In this document: positions 20,478 to 29,490 of the stretch, in pieces | Position numbering within the stretch: the first letter of the stretch is position 1 | How the letters are laid out: each line of letters begins with the position of its first letter | Assembly: GCA_000799755.1 (NCBI GenBank) | Contig: JUHI01000004.1 | Span: 124,001 to 188,000 of the forward strand | DNA length: 64,000 nt | Direction: 5' to 3' | Origin: Martinezella tropici | GTDB taxonomy: Bacteria; Pseudomonadota; Alphaproteobacteria; Rhizobiales; Rhizobiaceae | Translations under genes and position numbers: made by a program | Notes under the pieces: model-generated | Database searches by the model: none | Seen by the model: the letters and a program-made list of their open reading frames with translations, nothing else | Told to the model about the DNA's origin: nothing

Positions 20478-21116
20478 ATGCAGTATATTCTCGAATTCCT
20501 CGGCCTGATGGCAGTGTTTTCCATCTTCATCGTCGTTCCCGGCGCCGACTTTGCCGTCATCCTCCGGCAGAGCATCGTACATGGCCGCCGCGCCGCCATG
20601 ATGACCGGGCTCGGCATGGGCTTCTCGCTGCTCTTCCACATCAGCTACACCATCCTTGGCCTTGGCCTCATCGTCTCGCAGTCGCTTGTCCTGTTCAGTG
20701 TGGTGAAGTGGGCCGGCGTTCTCTACCTCGTCTATCTCGGCATCAAGTCCTTCCGCGAGCCGGGCTTCAAGGTGAAGGATGTCGAGATCACCGAAGAAGA
20801 CCGCAAGCCGGTTTCCGTCTGGCGCTGCCTCGCGACAGGCTTCGTCACCAATGCGCTGAATCCGAAGCCGGTGCTCTTCTTCCTGTCGCTGTTTTCGACG
20901 CTCGTTCATCACGATACGCCGGCGCTCATCCAGTTCAGCTACGGCATCGGCATGGCAACGGCGCTTGTCGCCTGGTTTGCCGGCGTTTCTACTTTCTTCA
21001 CCGTCAAGCCGGTGCGCGATCGTTTCATCGCGTCGGGCAAATGGTTCAACCGCATCACCGGAGCGGCGCTTGTCGGCTTCGGCATCCGCCTCGCCTTGGC
21101 ACGGGCGACCGACTAA
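20478..21116 (+). CDS. LysE/RhtB family amino acid exporter
   Basis: 212 aa, about six hydrophobic segments. Seen: FIVVPGADFAVILRQSIVHGRRAAMMTGLGMGFS (shown to 34 residues only as positions about 16-49: key residues P-G-A-D and G-x3-G), then VKWAGVLYLVYLGIKSFRE and ATGFVTNALNPKPVLFFLSLF, the standard LysE/RhtB layout. Members export amino acids or derivatives across the inner membrane; the substrate is unknown. It ends 29 bp before lpdA and is the last of four genes separating sucB from lpdA. Confidence 0.9.
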   Translation: MQYILEFLGLMAVFSIFIVVPGADFAVILRQSIVHGRRAAMMTGLGMGFSLLFHISYTILGLGLIVSQSLVLFSVVKWAGVLYLVYLGIKSFREPGFKVKDVEITEEDRKPVSVWRCLATGFVTNALNPKPVLFFLSLFSTLVHHDTPALIQFSYGIGMATALVAWFAGVSTFFTVKPVRDRFIASGKWFNRITGAALVGFGIRLALARATD

Positions 21117-21145
21117 CAAAAGATAGTAAACAAGGAAATTAAGAC

Positions 21146-22552
21146 ATGTCCTACGATGTGATCATTATCGGAACCGGCCCCGGCGGCTATGTTTGCGCAG
21201 TCAAGGCAGCGCAGCTCGGCCTGAAGGTCGCGGTCGTCGAAAAGCGTGCGACCTATGGCGGCACCTGCCTCAACGTCGGCTGCATTCCGTCGAAGGCGCT
21301 GCTGCACGCTTCCGAAGTGTTCCATCATGCCGGCCATGGCATGGATGCGCTCGGCGTCGAAGTCGCCGCACCGAAGCTGAACCTCGGCAAGATGCTGGCC
21401 CACAAGGATGCGACCGTGAAGTCCAACGTCGACGGCGTCGCGTTCCTGTTCAAGAAGAACAAGATCGATGCCTTCCAGGGCACCGGCAAGATCGTTTCGG
21501 CCGGCAAGGTTTCCGTCACGGCCGATGACGGCAAGGTGACCGAGATCGAAGGCAAGAACATCGTCATCGCCACCGGCTCCGACGTTGCCGGCATTCCGGG
21601 CGTGCCGCTCGAGATCGACGAAAAGGTCATCATCTCCTCGACCGGCGGCATCGCGCTCGACAAGGTACCGGGCAAGATGATCGTGGTCGGCGGCGGCGTC
21701 ATCGGCCTCGAGCTCGGCTCGGTCTGGTCGCGCCTCGGCGCCAAGGTTACCGTCGTCGAATATCTCGACACCATTCTCGGCGGTATGGACGGCGAAGTCT
21801 CCAAGCAGTTCCAGCGTATGTTGGCCAAGCAGGGCATCGAGTTCCATCTCGGCGCCAAGGTTGTCGGCGTTGAAAAGTCCGGTAATGGCGCCAAGGTTAC
21901 CTTCGAACCGGTCAAGGGTGGCGACAAGGTCGTGCTTGATGCGGATGTCGTTCTGGTCGCCACCGGCCGCAAGCCGTACACGGCCGGTCTCGGCCTCGAA
22001 GAAGCCGGCGTTGCCCTCGACAATCGCGGTCGCGTCGAGATCGACGGTCACTTCAAGACCAATGTTGCCGGCATCTACGCCATCGGCGACGTCGTGAAGG
22101 GCCCGATGCTGGCGCACAAGGCGGAAGACGAGGGTGTTGCCCTTGCCGAAATCCTTGCAGGCCAGGCCGGTCATGTGAATTACGACGTCATTCCGAGCGT
22201 CGTCTACACCCAGCCGGAAGTCGCTTCCGTCGGCAAGACCGAGGAAGAGCTGAAGGCCGCAGGCATCGCCTACAAGGTCGGCAAGTTCCCATTCTCGGCT
22301 AATGGCCGCGCCCGCGCCATGCTGGCGACGGACGGTTTCGTCAAGATCCTGGCCGACAAGGAAACCGATCGCGTTCTCGGCGGCCATATCGTCGGCTTCG
22401 GCGCCGGCGAAATGATCCACGAGATTGCCGTGTTGATGGAATTCGGCGGCTCGTCGGAAGATCTCGGCCGCACCTGCCATGCGCATCCGACGATGTCGGA
22501 GGCCGTCAAGGAAGCCGCGCTCGCGACCTTCTTCAAGCCGATCCACATGTAA
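21146..22552 (+). CDS. lpdA: Dihydrolipoyl dehydrogenase (E3)
   Basis: 468 aa. Reoxidises dihydrolipoyl groups of E2 using FAD and NAD. Seen: FAD motif IIGTGPGGYVCAVKAAQ, redox-active disulfide GGTCLNVGCIPSK (Cys41, Cys46), NAD-binding VGGGVIGLELGSVWSRLGAKVTVVE near 182-206, and active-site HAHPTMSE at the C-terminus. Gene order makes it the E3 of 2-oxoglutarate dehydrogenase. A GC hairpin follows the stop by 10 bp. Confidence 0.98.
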   Translation: MSYDVIIIGTGPGGYVCAVKAAQLGLKVAVVEKRATYGGTCLNVGCIPSKALLHASEVFHHAGHGMDALGVEVAAPKLNLGKMLAHKDATVKSNVDGVAFLFKKNKIDAFQGTGKIVSAGKVSVTADDGKVTEIEGKNIVIATGSDVAGIPGVPLEIDEKVIISSTGGIALDKVPGKMIVVGGGVIGLELGSVWSRLGAKVTVVEYLDTILGGMDGEVSKQFQRMLAKQGIEFHLGAKVVGVEKSGNGAKVTFEPVKGGDKVVLDADVVLVATGRKPYTAGLGLEEAGVALDNRGRVEIDGHFKTNVAGIYAIGDVVKGPMLAHKAEDEGVALAEILAGQAGHVNYDVIPSVVYTQPEVASVGKTEEELKAAGIAYKVGKFPFSANGRARAMLATDGFVKILADKETDRVLGGHIVGFGAGEMIHEIAVLMEFGGSSEDLGRTCHAHPTMSEAVKEAALATFFKPIHM

Positions 22553-22561
22553 GAACCCGTG

Positions 22562-22586
22562 ATCCCGGCGGAACAGGCGCCGGGAT
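22562..22586 (+). terminator. GC hairpin downstream of lpdA
   Basis: ATCCCGGCG (22562-22570) and CGCCGGGAT (22578-22586) form a perfect 9-bp stem with a 7-nt loop, followed by TGCAATGCTTGC rather than a T run. Probable end of the mdh-suc-lpd transcript. Confidence 0.65.
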
Positions 22587-22600
22587 TGCAATGCTTGCCT

Positions 22601-22639
22601 GATGATGCGATGTACGGCGCTCCCGTGCATCGCATCATC
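22601..22639. repeat. 12-bp-arm inverted repeat upstream of the M16 protease gene
   Basis: GATGATGCGATG (22601-22612) is the exact reverse complement of CATCGCATCATC (22628-22639). The 15-bp spacer contains a further ACGG/CCGT pairing. It lies between the lpdA hairpin and the M16 start (27 bp before the ATG). It could be a second terminator, a regulator site, or a structured 5' leader. No T tract on either side. Confidence 0.6.
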
Positions 22640-22665
22640 CATTCGTTCTCACCACCAGAGCAAGC

Positions 22666-25524
22666 ATGTCACGTCAGATCCTATCCGTTCGCACATCCCT
22701 GAAACTCTTCATTGCAGTGACGTTCGCAGTCCTCGCGGCCGTTGTAGCGCCCGCCATGGCCGAAGCGCCGGTCGTGAATTGGCCGCAGTCAGTCAGCGAT
22801 CTGCCAGTGGAGCAGGGCATCCGCTTCGGCACCTTGCCGAACGGCATGCGCTATGCCGTCATGCATAATGCGACGCCGGCCGGTCAGGTGGCGATCCGCT
22901 TCCGCATCGGTGCGGGCTCGCTGCAGGAGCGTGACGATCAGCAGGGTCTTGCGCATTTCCTCGAGCACATGGCCTTCAAGGGATCGACCCATGTTCCCGA
23001 AGGCGAAATGATACGCACGCTTCAGCGCCTGGGTCTTGCTTTCGGCGCGGACACAAATGCCTCCACGAGCTACGGCGAAACGGTCTATGCGCTGGATCTG
23101 CCCGAAGCCAATCCGGAGACGGTTTCGACCGGCCTGATGCTGATGCGCGAGACGGCGAGCGAGCTGACGCTCGATGCCGGCGCCTTCGACCGCGAACGCG
23201 GCGTCATCCTTTCGGAAGAGAAATTGCGCGATACGCCGCAATATCGCGGCGGAACGGGACTGCTTGCCCAACTGCTGCCGGGGCAGCGCGTGCCGCAGCG
23301 CTCGCCCATCGGCAAGACAGACATCATCAGCAACGCCCCGGTCGATCTGCTCAGAGAGTTTTACCACACCTATTATCGCCCGGATCGGGCCACCCTGATC
23401 GTCGTCGGCGATATCGATGCCGCCGCCATCGAAGCCGATATCCGCTCCCGGTTCGGCAATTGGGCGGCCACCGGCCCAGCGCCGGCCGATCCTGATCTCG
23501 GCACCCTCCAAAGCCATGGAGAGCGCGTCGGCACGGTTGTCGTGCCGGGTGCCGCGACCCGGGTGCAGCTTGCCTGGACACGGCCCTACGACAGCTCGCC
23601 GGATACCGTTGCCACGCGCCGCGCGCAGCTCGTCGAAGATATCGGCCTTGCCGTTCTCAACCGACGCCTGTCCCTTCTGGCGCAGCAGCCCAATCCGCCG
23701 TTCGTCAGCGCGCAGGCCGGTGCGCAGGATCTCCTGAAGTCAGCCCATGTCGCGATGATCTCCGCCGACAGCGATCCGGCAAATTGGCAGACTGCCCTGG
23801 CGGCCATCGATCAGGAACAGCGCCGCATTGCGCAGTTCGGCGCAGACCAGAGCGAGATCGACCGCGAAATTGCCGAAACGCGCTCGACGCTGCAGGCGGG
23901 CGCAGGCGGAGCCGCGACACGCACGAGCCCTGATATTGCCGGCGCGCTCAGCTGGAGCGTCGGCGAGAGCATGGTTTTCACCTCGCCCGCGGAAGACCTG
24001 GCGCTGTTTGATGCCGCGACGAAGGATCTGAGCGCGGATGAGGTCAACCAGGTTCTTCAGCGTGTTTTTGCCGGCAACGGTCCGCAGCTGGTGTTGCAGA
24101 TCCCGCAAATGCCTGATGGCGGGGATGCCGCTGTCGAGAAAGCCTATGCCGATTCGCGTGCCGTGGCGGTGACGGCGCCGGAACATGCGGCTGCGGTCGC
24201 ATGGCCCTATACCGACTTCGGCAAGCCGGGCGATGTCGTCGAGCGCCGTACGGTCGATGATCTCGGCGTCACGATGGTACGCTTTGCCAACGGTGTCCGT
24301 CTGACCATTAAGCCGACCAAGTACCGTCAGGATGAGGTGCAGGTCCGCGCCGAGGTGGGACATGGCCGTATGGACCTGCCGAGTGACCGCTCGCTGCCGC
24401 TCTGGGCTGCGCCGGCACTGCAGCTGTCCGGCCTGAAAGCCATCAGCTATGACGACATGCAGAAGGCATTCGCGGCGAAGACCGTCGGCATCGATTTCGC
24501 CATTCAGGATGCCGCCTTCAAATTCGAGGGCACGACGCGGCCGCGCGACCTGCAGACGCAGCTGCAGCTGCTGACGGCCTATGTCTTCGATCCGGCCTAT
24601 CGCCCTGATGTCTTCAAGCGGGTTCAGCAAGCCTATCTCAACACGCTTCCCCAGCTTCAGGCGACGCCGGGCAGCGTTGTCGGGCGCGATCTGTCCGGCC
24701 TTCTGCATTCCGGCGATCCGCGCTGGTCATTCCCGGACCGGACGCAGCTGCTCGACGCCAAGCCGGAGGATTTCGAAGGCCTCCTGCGTCCCTCGCTTGC
24801 AAAGGGGCCGATCGAGGTCATCATTGCCGGCGATGTCGAAGTTGACGACGCCATTCGCCTGACGGCAGAGACCTTCGGCGCCTTGCCTGCTCGCAGCGAC
24901 GAGAATGGGGTCGACGGCTCCAGCGTGCATTTCCCGGCGCCGACGGCCGATCCGGTCGTTCGCCTCCACGATGGCCGCAGCGATAGCGCCGGCGCCGCCG
25001 TTGCGATCCCGATCGGGGATTTCCTCTCCGATCTGCCGCGGGCTGCCGCCGCGAACGTCGCGGGCGCGATCCTGCGGAACCGTCTAATCGATCAGTTCCG
25101 CATTGCCGAGGGGTCAACCTACAGCCCTCAGGGCGAGGTCGATCTGTCGAGATCAATCCCCGGCTACGGCTTTGCCTATCTCTACGTCGAAACTACGCCC
25201 GCGAAGGTGGAGCATTTCTTCGAGCTGGTGGACAAGATCACCGCCGATCTTGGCAATGGCGACGTGTCGTCCGACGAGCTGACGCGGGCCAAGGTTCCGA
25301 TCATCGAAGCGGTAAAGCGTTCGCAGCAAGCCAACGGCTACTGGGTCCAGAACCTTCGCGATGCCCAGACGGACCCGAGGCGTCTTGACCGCATTCGCAA
25401 GGGCATCAGCGGCTACGAAGCCGTGACCGCTGACGATGTCCGCGCGATAGCATCGACCTATCTGAAGCCGGACAGGTTCTGGCGGCTCAAGATATTGCCG
25501 GCCAATGGGTCGGCGGTGCGCTGA
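22666..25524 (+). CDS. M16 family zinc metalloprotease (pitrilysin-like), exported
   Basis: 952 aa with a signal peptide (hydrophobic 12-30, cleavage about AMA-EA), so probably periplasmic. The N-terminal M16 domain carries the inverted zinc motif HFLEH (His97, Glu100, His101) and the downstream Glu in ERGVILSEE. The C-terminal half is a second M16-like domain without HxxEH, as usual for the inactive half that closes the chamber. GNAxYxP-like segments such as REFYHTYYRPDRATLIVVGDI are visible. A quality-control or peptide-degrading protease; substrate unknown. Probably its own transcript, since hairpins separate it from lpdA. Confidence 0.92.
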   Translation: MSRQILSVRTSLKLFIAVTFAVLAAVVAPAMAEAPVVNWPQSVSDLPVEQGIRFGTLPNGMRYAVMHNATPAGQVAIRFRIGAGSLQERDDQQGLAHFLEHMAFKGSTHVPEGEMIRTLQRLGLAFGADTNASTSYGETVYALDLPEANPETVSTGLMLMRETASELTLDAGAFDRERGVILSEEKLRDTPQYRGGTGLLAQLLPGQRVPQRSPIGKTDIISNAPVDLLREFYHTYYRPDRATLIVVGDIDAAAIEADIRSRFGNWAATGPAPADPDLGTLQSHGERVGTVVVPGAATRVQLAWTRPYDSSPDTVATRRAQLVEDIGLAVLNRRLSLLAQQPNPPFVSAQAGAQDLLKSAHVAMISADSDPANWQTALAAIDQEQRRIAQFGADQSEIDREIAETRSTLQAGAGGAATRTSPDIAGALSWSVGESMVFTSPAEDLALFDAATKDLSADEVNQVLQRVFAGNGPQLVLQIPQMPDGGDAAVEKAYADSRAVAVTAPEHAAAVAWPYTDFGKPGDVVERRTVDDLGVTMVRFANGVRLTIKPTKYRQDEVQVRAEVGHGRMDLPSDRSLPLWAAPALQLSGLKAISYDDMQKAFAAKTVGIDFAIQDAAFKFEGTTRPRDLQTQLQLLTAYVFDPAYRPDVFKRVQQAYLNTLPQLQATPGSVVGRDLSGLLHSGDPRWSFPDRTQLLDAKPEDFEGLLRPSLAKGPIEVIIAGDVEVDDAIRLTAETFGALPARSDENGVDGSSVHFPAPTADPVVRLHDGRSDSAGAAVAIPIGDFLSDLPRAAAANVAGAILRNRLIDQFRIAEGSTYSPQGEVDLSRSIPGYGFAYLYVETTPAKVEHFFELVDKITADLGNGDVSSDELTRAKVPIIEAVKRSQQANGYWVQNLRDAQTDPRRLDRIRKGISGYEAVTADDVRAIASTYLKPDRFWRLKILPANGSAVR

Positions 25525-25613
25525 CCTGCCATCAGCCGGCCAAATTGCCGCAGCCGGCTTTTGCCGGTCGGGCTCGCCTGCAGCTTATGCTAGTTTGCTG
25601 TGGTTGCAGGTTG

Positions 25614-26138
25614 ATGGATGAGGCGATGTCAGCAAGACCGTCGATGGTAAAGCCGCATGTGCCGCATCCCGCGCTACCCGGCGCGGATTGGGCGGATTGC
25701 TACGAGCTGCGGATTCCGAAATCGGATGTTACGGCGATGGCTGCGGCGCGCGCCATGCTCGGCCGCTTTCCGCTGTGGGTGCGGCTTCTGTTGCGATTGC
25801 GCGATGCCGTGGCCGGCCGGTTCGGATTGAGAACCACCCGGAGCGATCAAGCTGATGGCCTGGAAAGGATCGGCTTCTTTCCCGTCGTCAGCCAGTCCGA
25901 CCGTCAGGTCGTGCTCGGCTTCGACGACCGGCATCTCGATTTTCGCGTCGTCATCGACGTGCGGGACGATGACGCGGGGCATAGGCTGGTCGATACGACC
26001 ACGCTGGTCAGGCGAAAGATATTGCTTGGCCGGATCTACATCGCGCTGATTGCGCCATTTCACCGCCTGATCGTCACGACGATGCTTGCCGATTTCGGCA
26101 AGCGGATGCGCGCGATCAGTTCCCCGACGTTACCGTAA
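25614..26138 (+). CDS. DUF2867-like protein
   Basis: About 174 aa from ATG 25614, preceded by GCAGG; later ATG at 25626 and earlier in-frame starts are possible. Seen: LPGADWADCYELRIPKSDVTAMAAARAML near the N-terminus, a Leu/Arg-rich segment FPLWVRLLLRLRDAVAGRFGL, then GFFPVVSQSDRQVVLGFDDRHLDFRVVIDV in the C-terminal beta part, and LIAPFHRLIVTTML at the end. This matches the DUF2867 family, function unknown. The 3' end overlaps the convergent TraB/GumN gene by 23 bp. Confidence 0.78.
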   Translation: MDEAMSARPSMVKPHVPHPALPGADWADCYELRIPKSDVTAMAAARAMLGRFPLWVRLLLRLRDAVAGRFGLRTTRSDQADGLERIGFFPVVSQSDRQVVLGFDDRHLDFRVVIDVRDDDAGHRLVDTTTLVRRKILLGRIYIALIAPFHRLIVTTMLADFGKRMRAISSPTLP

Positions 26139-27207
26139 AGCCCTGCTTGCGGAAGAGAGCCACGAGGCCCTGATCGCCGACGAGATGCAGCGCGCCGACG
26201 GCGATGAAGGCGTTGCCCTTGTCAAGAACCGGTGCTGCGCGCTCGGCCATGACCTTGTTGCGGTCGAGGATAATGCGCTGCTCGAAGGCGGCGGTGTCGT
26301 CGTCGGTGATCTTCTGGTCGGGTTCGATCACCTTCAGCATCGGGATCATCGCACCGATATTGCCGGCGAGATAGAGGCCGGTCATGGTTTCGTTGACATC
26401 GTTGATCTTGTCACCCAGTTCGAGCGTCTGCATCAGCGATTTAAGATGCAGGGCGATCGGCAGGTCGCTCATGGCCTTGGCCTGCTCGGCCAACGTCTCC
26501 AGTCCGACCACCTTCTTGCCCTCGGCGGCGGCATCGGTCGCCAGTTTCTGGTCGAGGAACTTTGCGCCTGCGGTCTTGCGGCGAACCTCGCAGCCGGTCA
26601 TTTCGAATGAGCTCGAGATCAGCCATGGCTGCATGCGGGAAACGGCGGCGAGTGCTATGCCACGCGCTTTCAGCCCCGCTTCCAGCTGGGCATTGTCCTC
26701 GGGCGAGAGATGTTGGCTGATGGTCGAGCCGTCGGTGAGCATCGTCAGGGACGGATTGGCGAAGAGGGCGGCCGCTGCCTTCTTGTCATCGAGGATTTCG
26801 TCGGATTCGACAACGATCGCATCGGCCGCCGCAGCGGCTTCCGCCGCACCTTTCGGCATGGTGAGCACGCGCGAATCCGAGACATGCATGGTGCCGAGCA
26901 GCCAGGACGGCTTCAGGCCGGGCTTTTCGATCTTCCAGAAGGTGCCCTTGCCGTTTTCGACCTTGTCGCCGGCGGCGATGATCGAGGCGTATTTTGCCGG
27001 GTCGGTCTTCTGAAGTTCGGCCATGAGATCCTTGCCGCCGCAGCTGTCGGATACTCCACCTTCGGCATGCGCCGGTTGCAGCGTCAGCATGGTCGCGACC
27101 AGCAGGATGGCGAGCATCAGCGGAAAGGCCGTGGCAAGCCACAGCATGATATCGCCGAGCGCCGGCTTCATCGATCGCATCGTCTTGGACCCGAGGGCAG
27201 AAATCAT
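26116..27207 (-). CDS. TraB/GumN family protein, membrane-anchored
   Basis: About 363 aa from ATG 27207 (a TTG lies one codon upstream; ATGs at residues 10 and 13 are alternatives). One N-terminal hydrophobic segment (about 20-48, ending PAHAE) is a signal or anchor. Seen: LLGTMHVSDSRVLTMP with the conserved GTMH, VVESDE, and VGALHLVGDQGLVALFRKQGFTV near the C-terminus with the G-x2-H motif. This is the TraB/GumN (TIKI-like) putative metallohydrolase superfamily. A four-Cys pattern (SDSCGGKD, TGCEVRR) may form disulfides. Downstream of xerC on the same strand. Confidence 0.85.
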   Translation of the reverse strand: MISALGSKTMRSMKPALGDIMLWLATAFPLMLAILLVATMLTLQPAHAEGGVSDSCGGKDLMAELQKTDPAKYASIIAAGDKVENGKGTFWKIEKPGLKPSWLLGTMHVSDSRVLTMPKGAAEAAAAADAIVVESDEILDDKKAAAALFANPSLTMLTDGSTISQHLSPEDNAQLEAGLKARGIALAAVSRMQPWLISSSFEMTGCEVRRKTAGAKFLDQKLATDAAAEGKKVVGLETLAEQAKAMSDLPIALHLKSLMQTLELGDKINDVNETMTGLYLAGNIGAMIPMLKVIEPDQKITDDDTAAFEQRIILDRNKVMAERAAPVLDKGNAFIAVGALHLVGDQGLVALFRKQGFTVTSGN

Positions 27208-27229
27208 CAAAACCGTCCGTTCGCAGAGA

Positions 27230-27274
27230 GCATGATCCCTAGCGCCCGAAAGCGGCTTTCGGGAGGCATGCCGG
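27230..27274. repeat. Hairpin/palindromic element between xerC and the TraB/GumN gene
   Basis: CCCGAAAG (27245-27252), loop CGG, CTTTCGGG (27256-27263) is a perfect hairpin. It is flanked by GCATGATCCC on the left and GGGAGGCATGC on the right, a degraded version of the GCATGATC palindrome seen at 4796 and 44740. It may terminate xerC transcription (minus strand). Confidence 0.6.
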
Positions 27275-27337
27275 GAGATTGCTCTGCTTTACGCGAACGA
27301 GACGGAGATTCCCTTAACGCGAGCGGTTAATCTTTCC

Positions 27338-28273
27338 TTATGCACGCGGATGGGCGCGGTCGTAGACTTCGAGCAGGCGCGAGGAATCGACGCCGGTATA
27401 GACCTGCGTCGTCGAAAGGCTGGCGTGGCCGAGCAGTTCCTGGATGGTGCGCAGGTCGCCGCCACCGGCGAGCAGATGAGTGGCGAAGGAATGCCGAAGC
27501 GCATGCGGCGTGGCGGTATCAGGCAGTCCGAAGGCGCCGCGCAGCTTCTGCATGCCGTGCTGGATGATGCCCGGCTGCAGCTTGCCGCCGCGCGCGCCGC
27601 GAAAGAGGGCGCCATCGGCCTCGAGATGATAGGGGCAGAGCTTGCGGTATTGCTCGACCGCTTCGGTAACGATCGGCAACAGCGGCACCAGTCTCGTCTT
27701 GTTGCCCTTGCCGGTGATGCGCAGCGAGGTCGCTCCCTGCGGAAAATCCTGCGGCTTCAGATCGAGAGCCTCGGAGATACGCAGGCCGCAGCCGTAGAGC
27801 AGCGTCAGCACGGCTGCGTCGCGTGCGGCGATCCAAGGTTCCTCGTGTAGCTGCGCTTCGTCGCTGACGACGGTGATCGCCTGTCTGTCGGAGAGCGGCT
27901 TCGGCAGTGATTTCGGCTGTTTCGGCGAACGCACGGCGGCAGCACCCGCAGCATTCACCAGGCCCTTCTTTTCGAGATAGCGCAACAGGGAGCGTAGGCC
28001 TGCGAGATTGCGTCCAAGCGAGCGCGCTCCCGCGCCATCCTTGCGGCGGGCGGCCAGAAATGCGCGAAAATCGGCGGGGCGAAGCGCATGGATATCTTCG
28101 ATCGTCGCCGGGCCGCCGAGGTGGCCGGTGAGGAAAGTCAGGAACTGCCGGGTGTCGCGCTCATAGGCATTGAGCGTATGCGCGGCAAGCCGCCGTTCCC
28201 GGCCAAGCGCATCGAGCCAGCGGCTGCGTTCCGCCATCAACCCTGAGTCGGCGATGATCAACAATTCGTTCAG
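27338..28273 (-). CDS. xerC: Tyrosine site-specific recombinase XerC
   Basis: About 311 aa if translation begins at the CTG at 28273, which follows AAGGGG by 7 nt and gives the N-terminus (M)NELLIIADSGLMAERSRW. A GTG at 28309 and an ATG at 28237 are alternatives. Seen: SAM-like N-terminal domain (WLDALGRERRLAAHTLNAYERDTRQF split), catalytic R in YGCGLRISEALDL, GKGNKTRLVPLL, HALRHSFATHLLAGGGDLRTIQELLGH (His-x2-Arg and His), and the nucleophile Tyr in SLSTTQVYTGV. With XerD it resolves chromosome dimers at dif. Confidence 0.92.
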   Translation of the reverse strand: MNELLIIADSGLMAERSRWLDALGRERRLAAHTLNAYERDTRQFLTFLTGHLGGPATIEDIHALRPADFRAFLAARRKDGAGARSLGRNLAGLRSLLRYLEKKGLVNAAGAAAVRSPKQPKSLPKPLSDRQAITVVSDEAQLHEEPWIAARDAAVLTLLYGCGLRISEALDLKPQDFPQGATSLRITGKGNKTRLVPLLPIVTEAVEQYRKLCPYHLEADGALFRGARGGKLQPGIIQHGMQKLRGAFGLPDTATPHALRHSFATHLLAGGGDLRTIQELLGHASLSTTQVYTGVDSSRLLEVYDRAHPRA

Positions 28274-28519
28274 TGGAAAACCCCTTGAAATTCGGATCGC
28301 ATCTGCCACTTTGAAGGAAGGAAGGTTATGGAATCGCTAACTTTCCCGCTGCTTCCGGCACGTTTCTCCCCCGTGCTGCGAACTCGGCTAGACTTCAATG
28401 AAACTGCATATGGCCCGATGCCGGATCTCGGATGGTTCGGCCTCCATATGCGAGGCGCTTGTCATGCTTCGATCATATTCGATTGCGATAGAATATATCC
28501 CAACCATTCAGGACCCTTC
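28274..28519. other. Intergenic region between divergent xerC and the acyltransferase gene
   Basis: An in-frame ATG at 28328 with a strong AAGGAAGGAAGG upstream would add 64 codons to the downstream gene, but those codons include rare cta, aga and ata triplets. A TAGAATATAT promoter-like stretch sits at about 28490-28499, so I read this as mainly non-coding promoter sequence. The long N-terminal extension is a real alternative. Confidence 0.45.
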
Positions 28520-29464
28520 ATGGCTCGCCGCGGCTCGATAACTGCACTGGGACAGCTTGCAGAGGCGATTGCTTTGGTGTCTCAGGGGCAGCCGGGACAT
28601 ATCGTCGACACTTTGATCGCCGAACGCGGTCAGAAGATCGTGCGCAATCCGCTCTGGCCGGTCATGCGCCCGTTTCTCTACACGCTGCTGCGCTACAACA
28701 AGGCGATAGAATTCGCCGATGATGTCGCCAAGCTTTCCGGCTTCCAGTGCTTCGAATATATGAGTGATCTGCTGCGGCTCGACATCGGCGTCACCCATGC
28801 CGACCGCATTCCGGCCTCCGGCGGCTTCATTCTCGTCAGCAACCACCCGACTGGCATTGCCGATGGCGTTGCGGTCTTCGATCTTCTGAAGTCGCACCGT
28901 CCCGACATGATGATCTTTGCCAATCGCGATGCGGTGCGTGTCAATCCGCGGTTTGCCGAGATGATTATCCCGGTGGAATGGCGCGAGGAGTACAAGAGCA
29001 AGCCGAAGACGCGTGAGACGCTGCAGCTGACCAACCGCGCCGTCGCGGAAGGCAAGGTGACCGTGCTGTTTCCCTCCGGCCGCATCGCCTATTGGGCGAA
29101 CGGCAAGTTGAACGAGCGCCCCTGGAAAACCTCGGCGGTCGGGCTGGCGCGCAAATACAATCTGCCGATCCTGCCCGTGCATCTGACGGCGCGCAATTCC
29201 GGCCTGTTCTACTGGTTCGCCAAATGGTCGACCGAGCTGCGCGACATGACTGTCTTCCACGAGCTGCTCAACAAGCGCGGCGATCGGTTCGATTTCCTGG
29301 TCGGCAACCTCATTCCCGTCGAACATCTGGACGGCGACGTAAACGAGGTGACGAAAGCGCTGGAGAAGCACACGGTCTTCGATCTTGCTGCCGACGGCGA
29401 CGCAAGCTTCTCGCCGCTTGTTCCCCCGAAGCAGGATGAGTCCCTGGTTTCGCATTCTCTTTGA
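28520..29464 (+). CDS. Lysophospholipid acyltransferase family protein
   Basis: About 314 aa from ATG 28520 with AGGA 6 nt upstream. Seen: LVSNHPTGIADGVAVFDLL, the His...Asp acyltransferase block (here His-x5-Asp rather than the common x4), VLFPSGRIAYW as the second block, and LPILPVHLTARNSGLFYWF. No clear multi-helix membrane region; peripheral membrane attachment is likely. It probably acylates a lysolipid or ornithine-lipid-type acceptor, but the acceptor cannot be told. The stop is 27 bp from the next gene's chosen start. Confidence 0.8.
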   Translation: MARRGSITALGQLAEAIALVSQGQPGHIVDTLIAERGQKIVRNPLWPVMRPFLYTLLRYNKAIEFADDVAKLSGFQCFEYMSDLLRLDIGVTHADRIPASGGFILVSNHPTGIADGVAVFDLLKSHRPDMMIFANRDAVRVNPRFAEMIIPVEWREEYKSKPKTRETLQLTNRAVAEGKVTVLFPSGRIAYWANGKLNERPWKTSAVGLARKYNLPILPVHLTARNSGLFYWFAKWSTELRDMTVFHELLNKRGDRFDFLVGNLIPVEHLDGDVNEVTKALEKHTVFDLAADGDASFSPLVPPKQDESLVSHSL

Positions 29465-29490
29465 GGGGGGAATCGGCTAAACCGCGTGGC

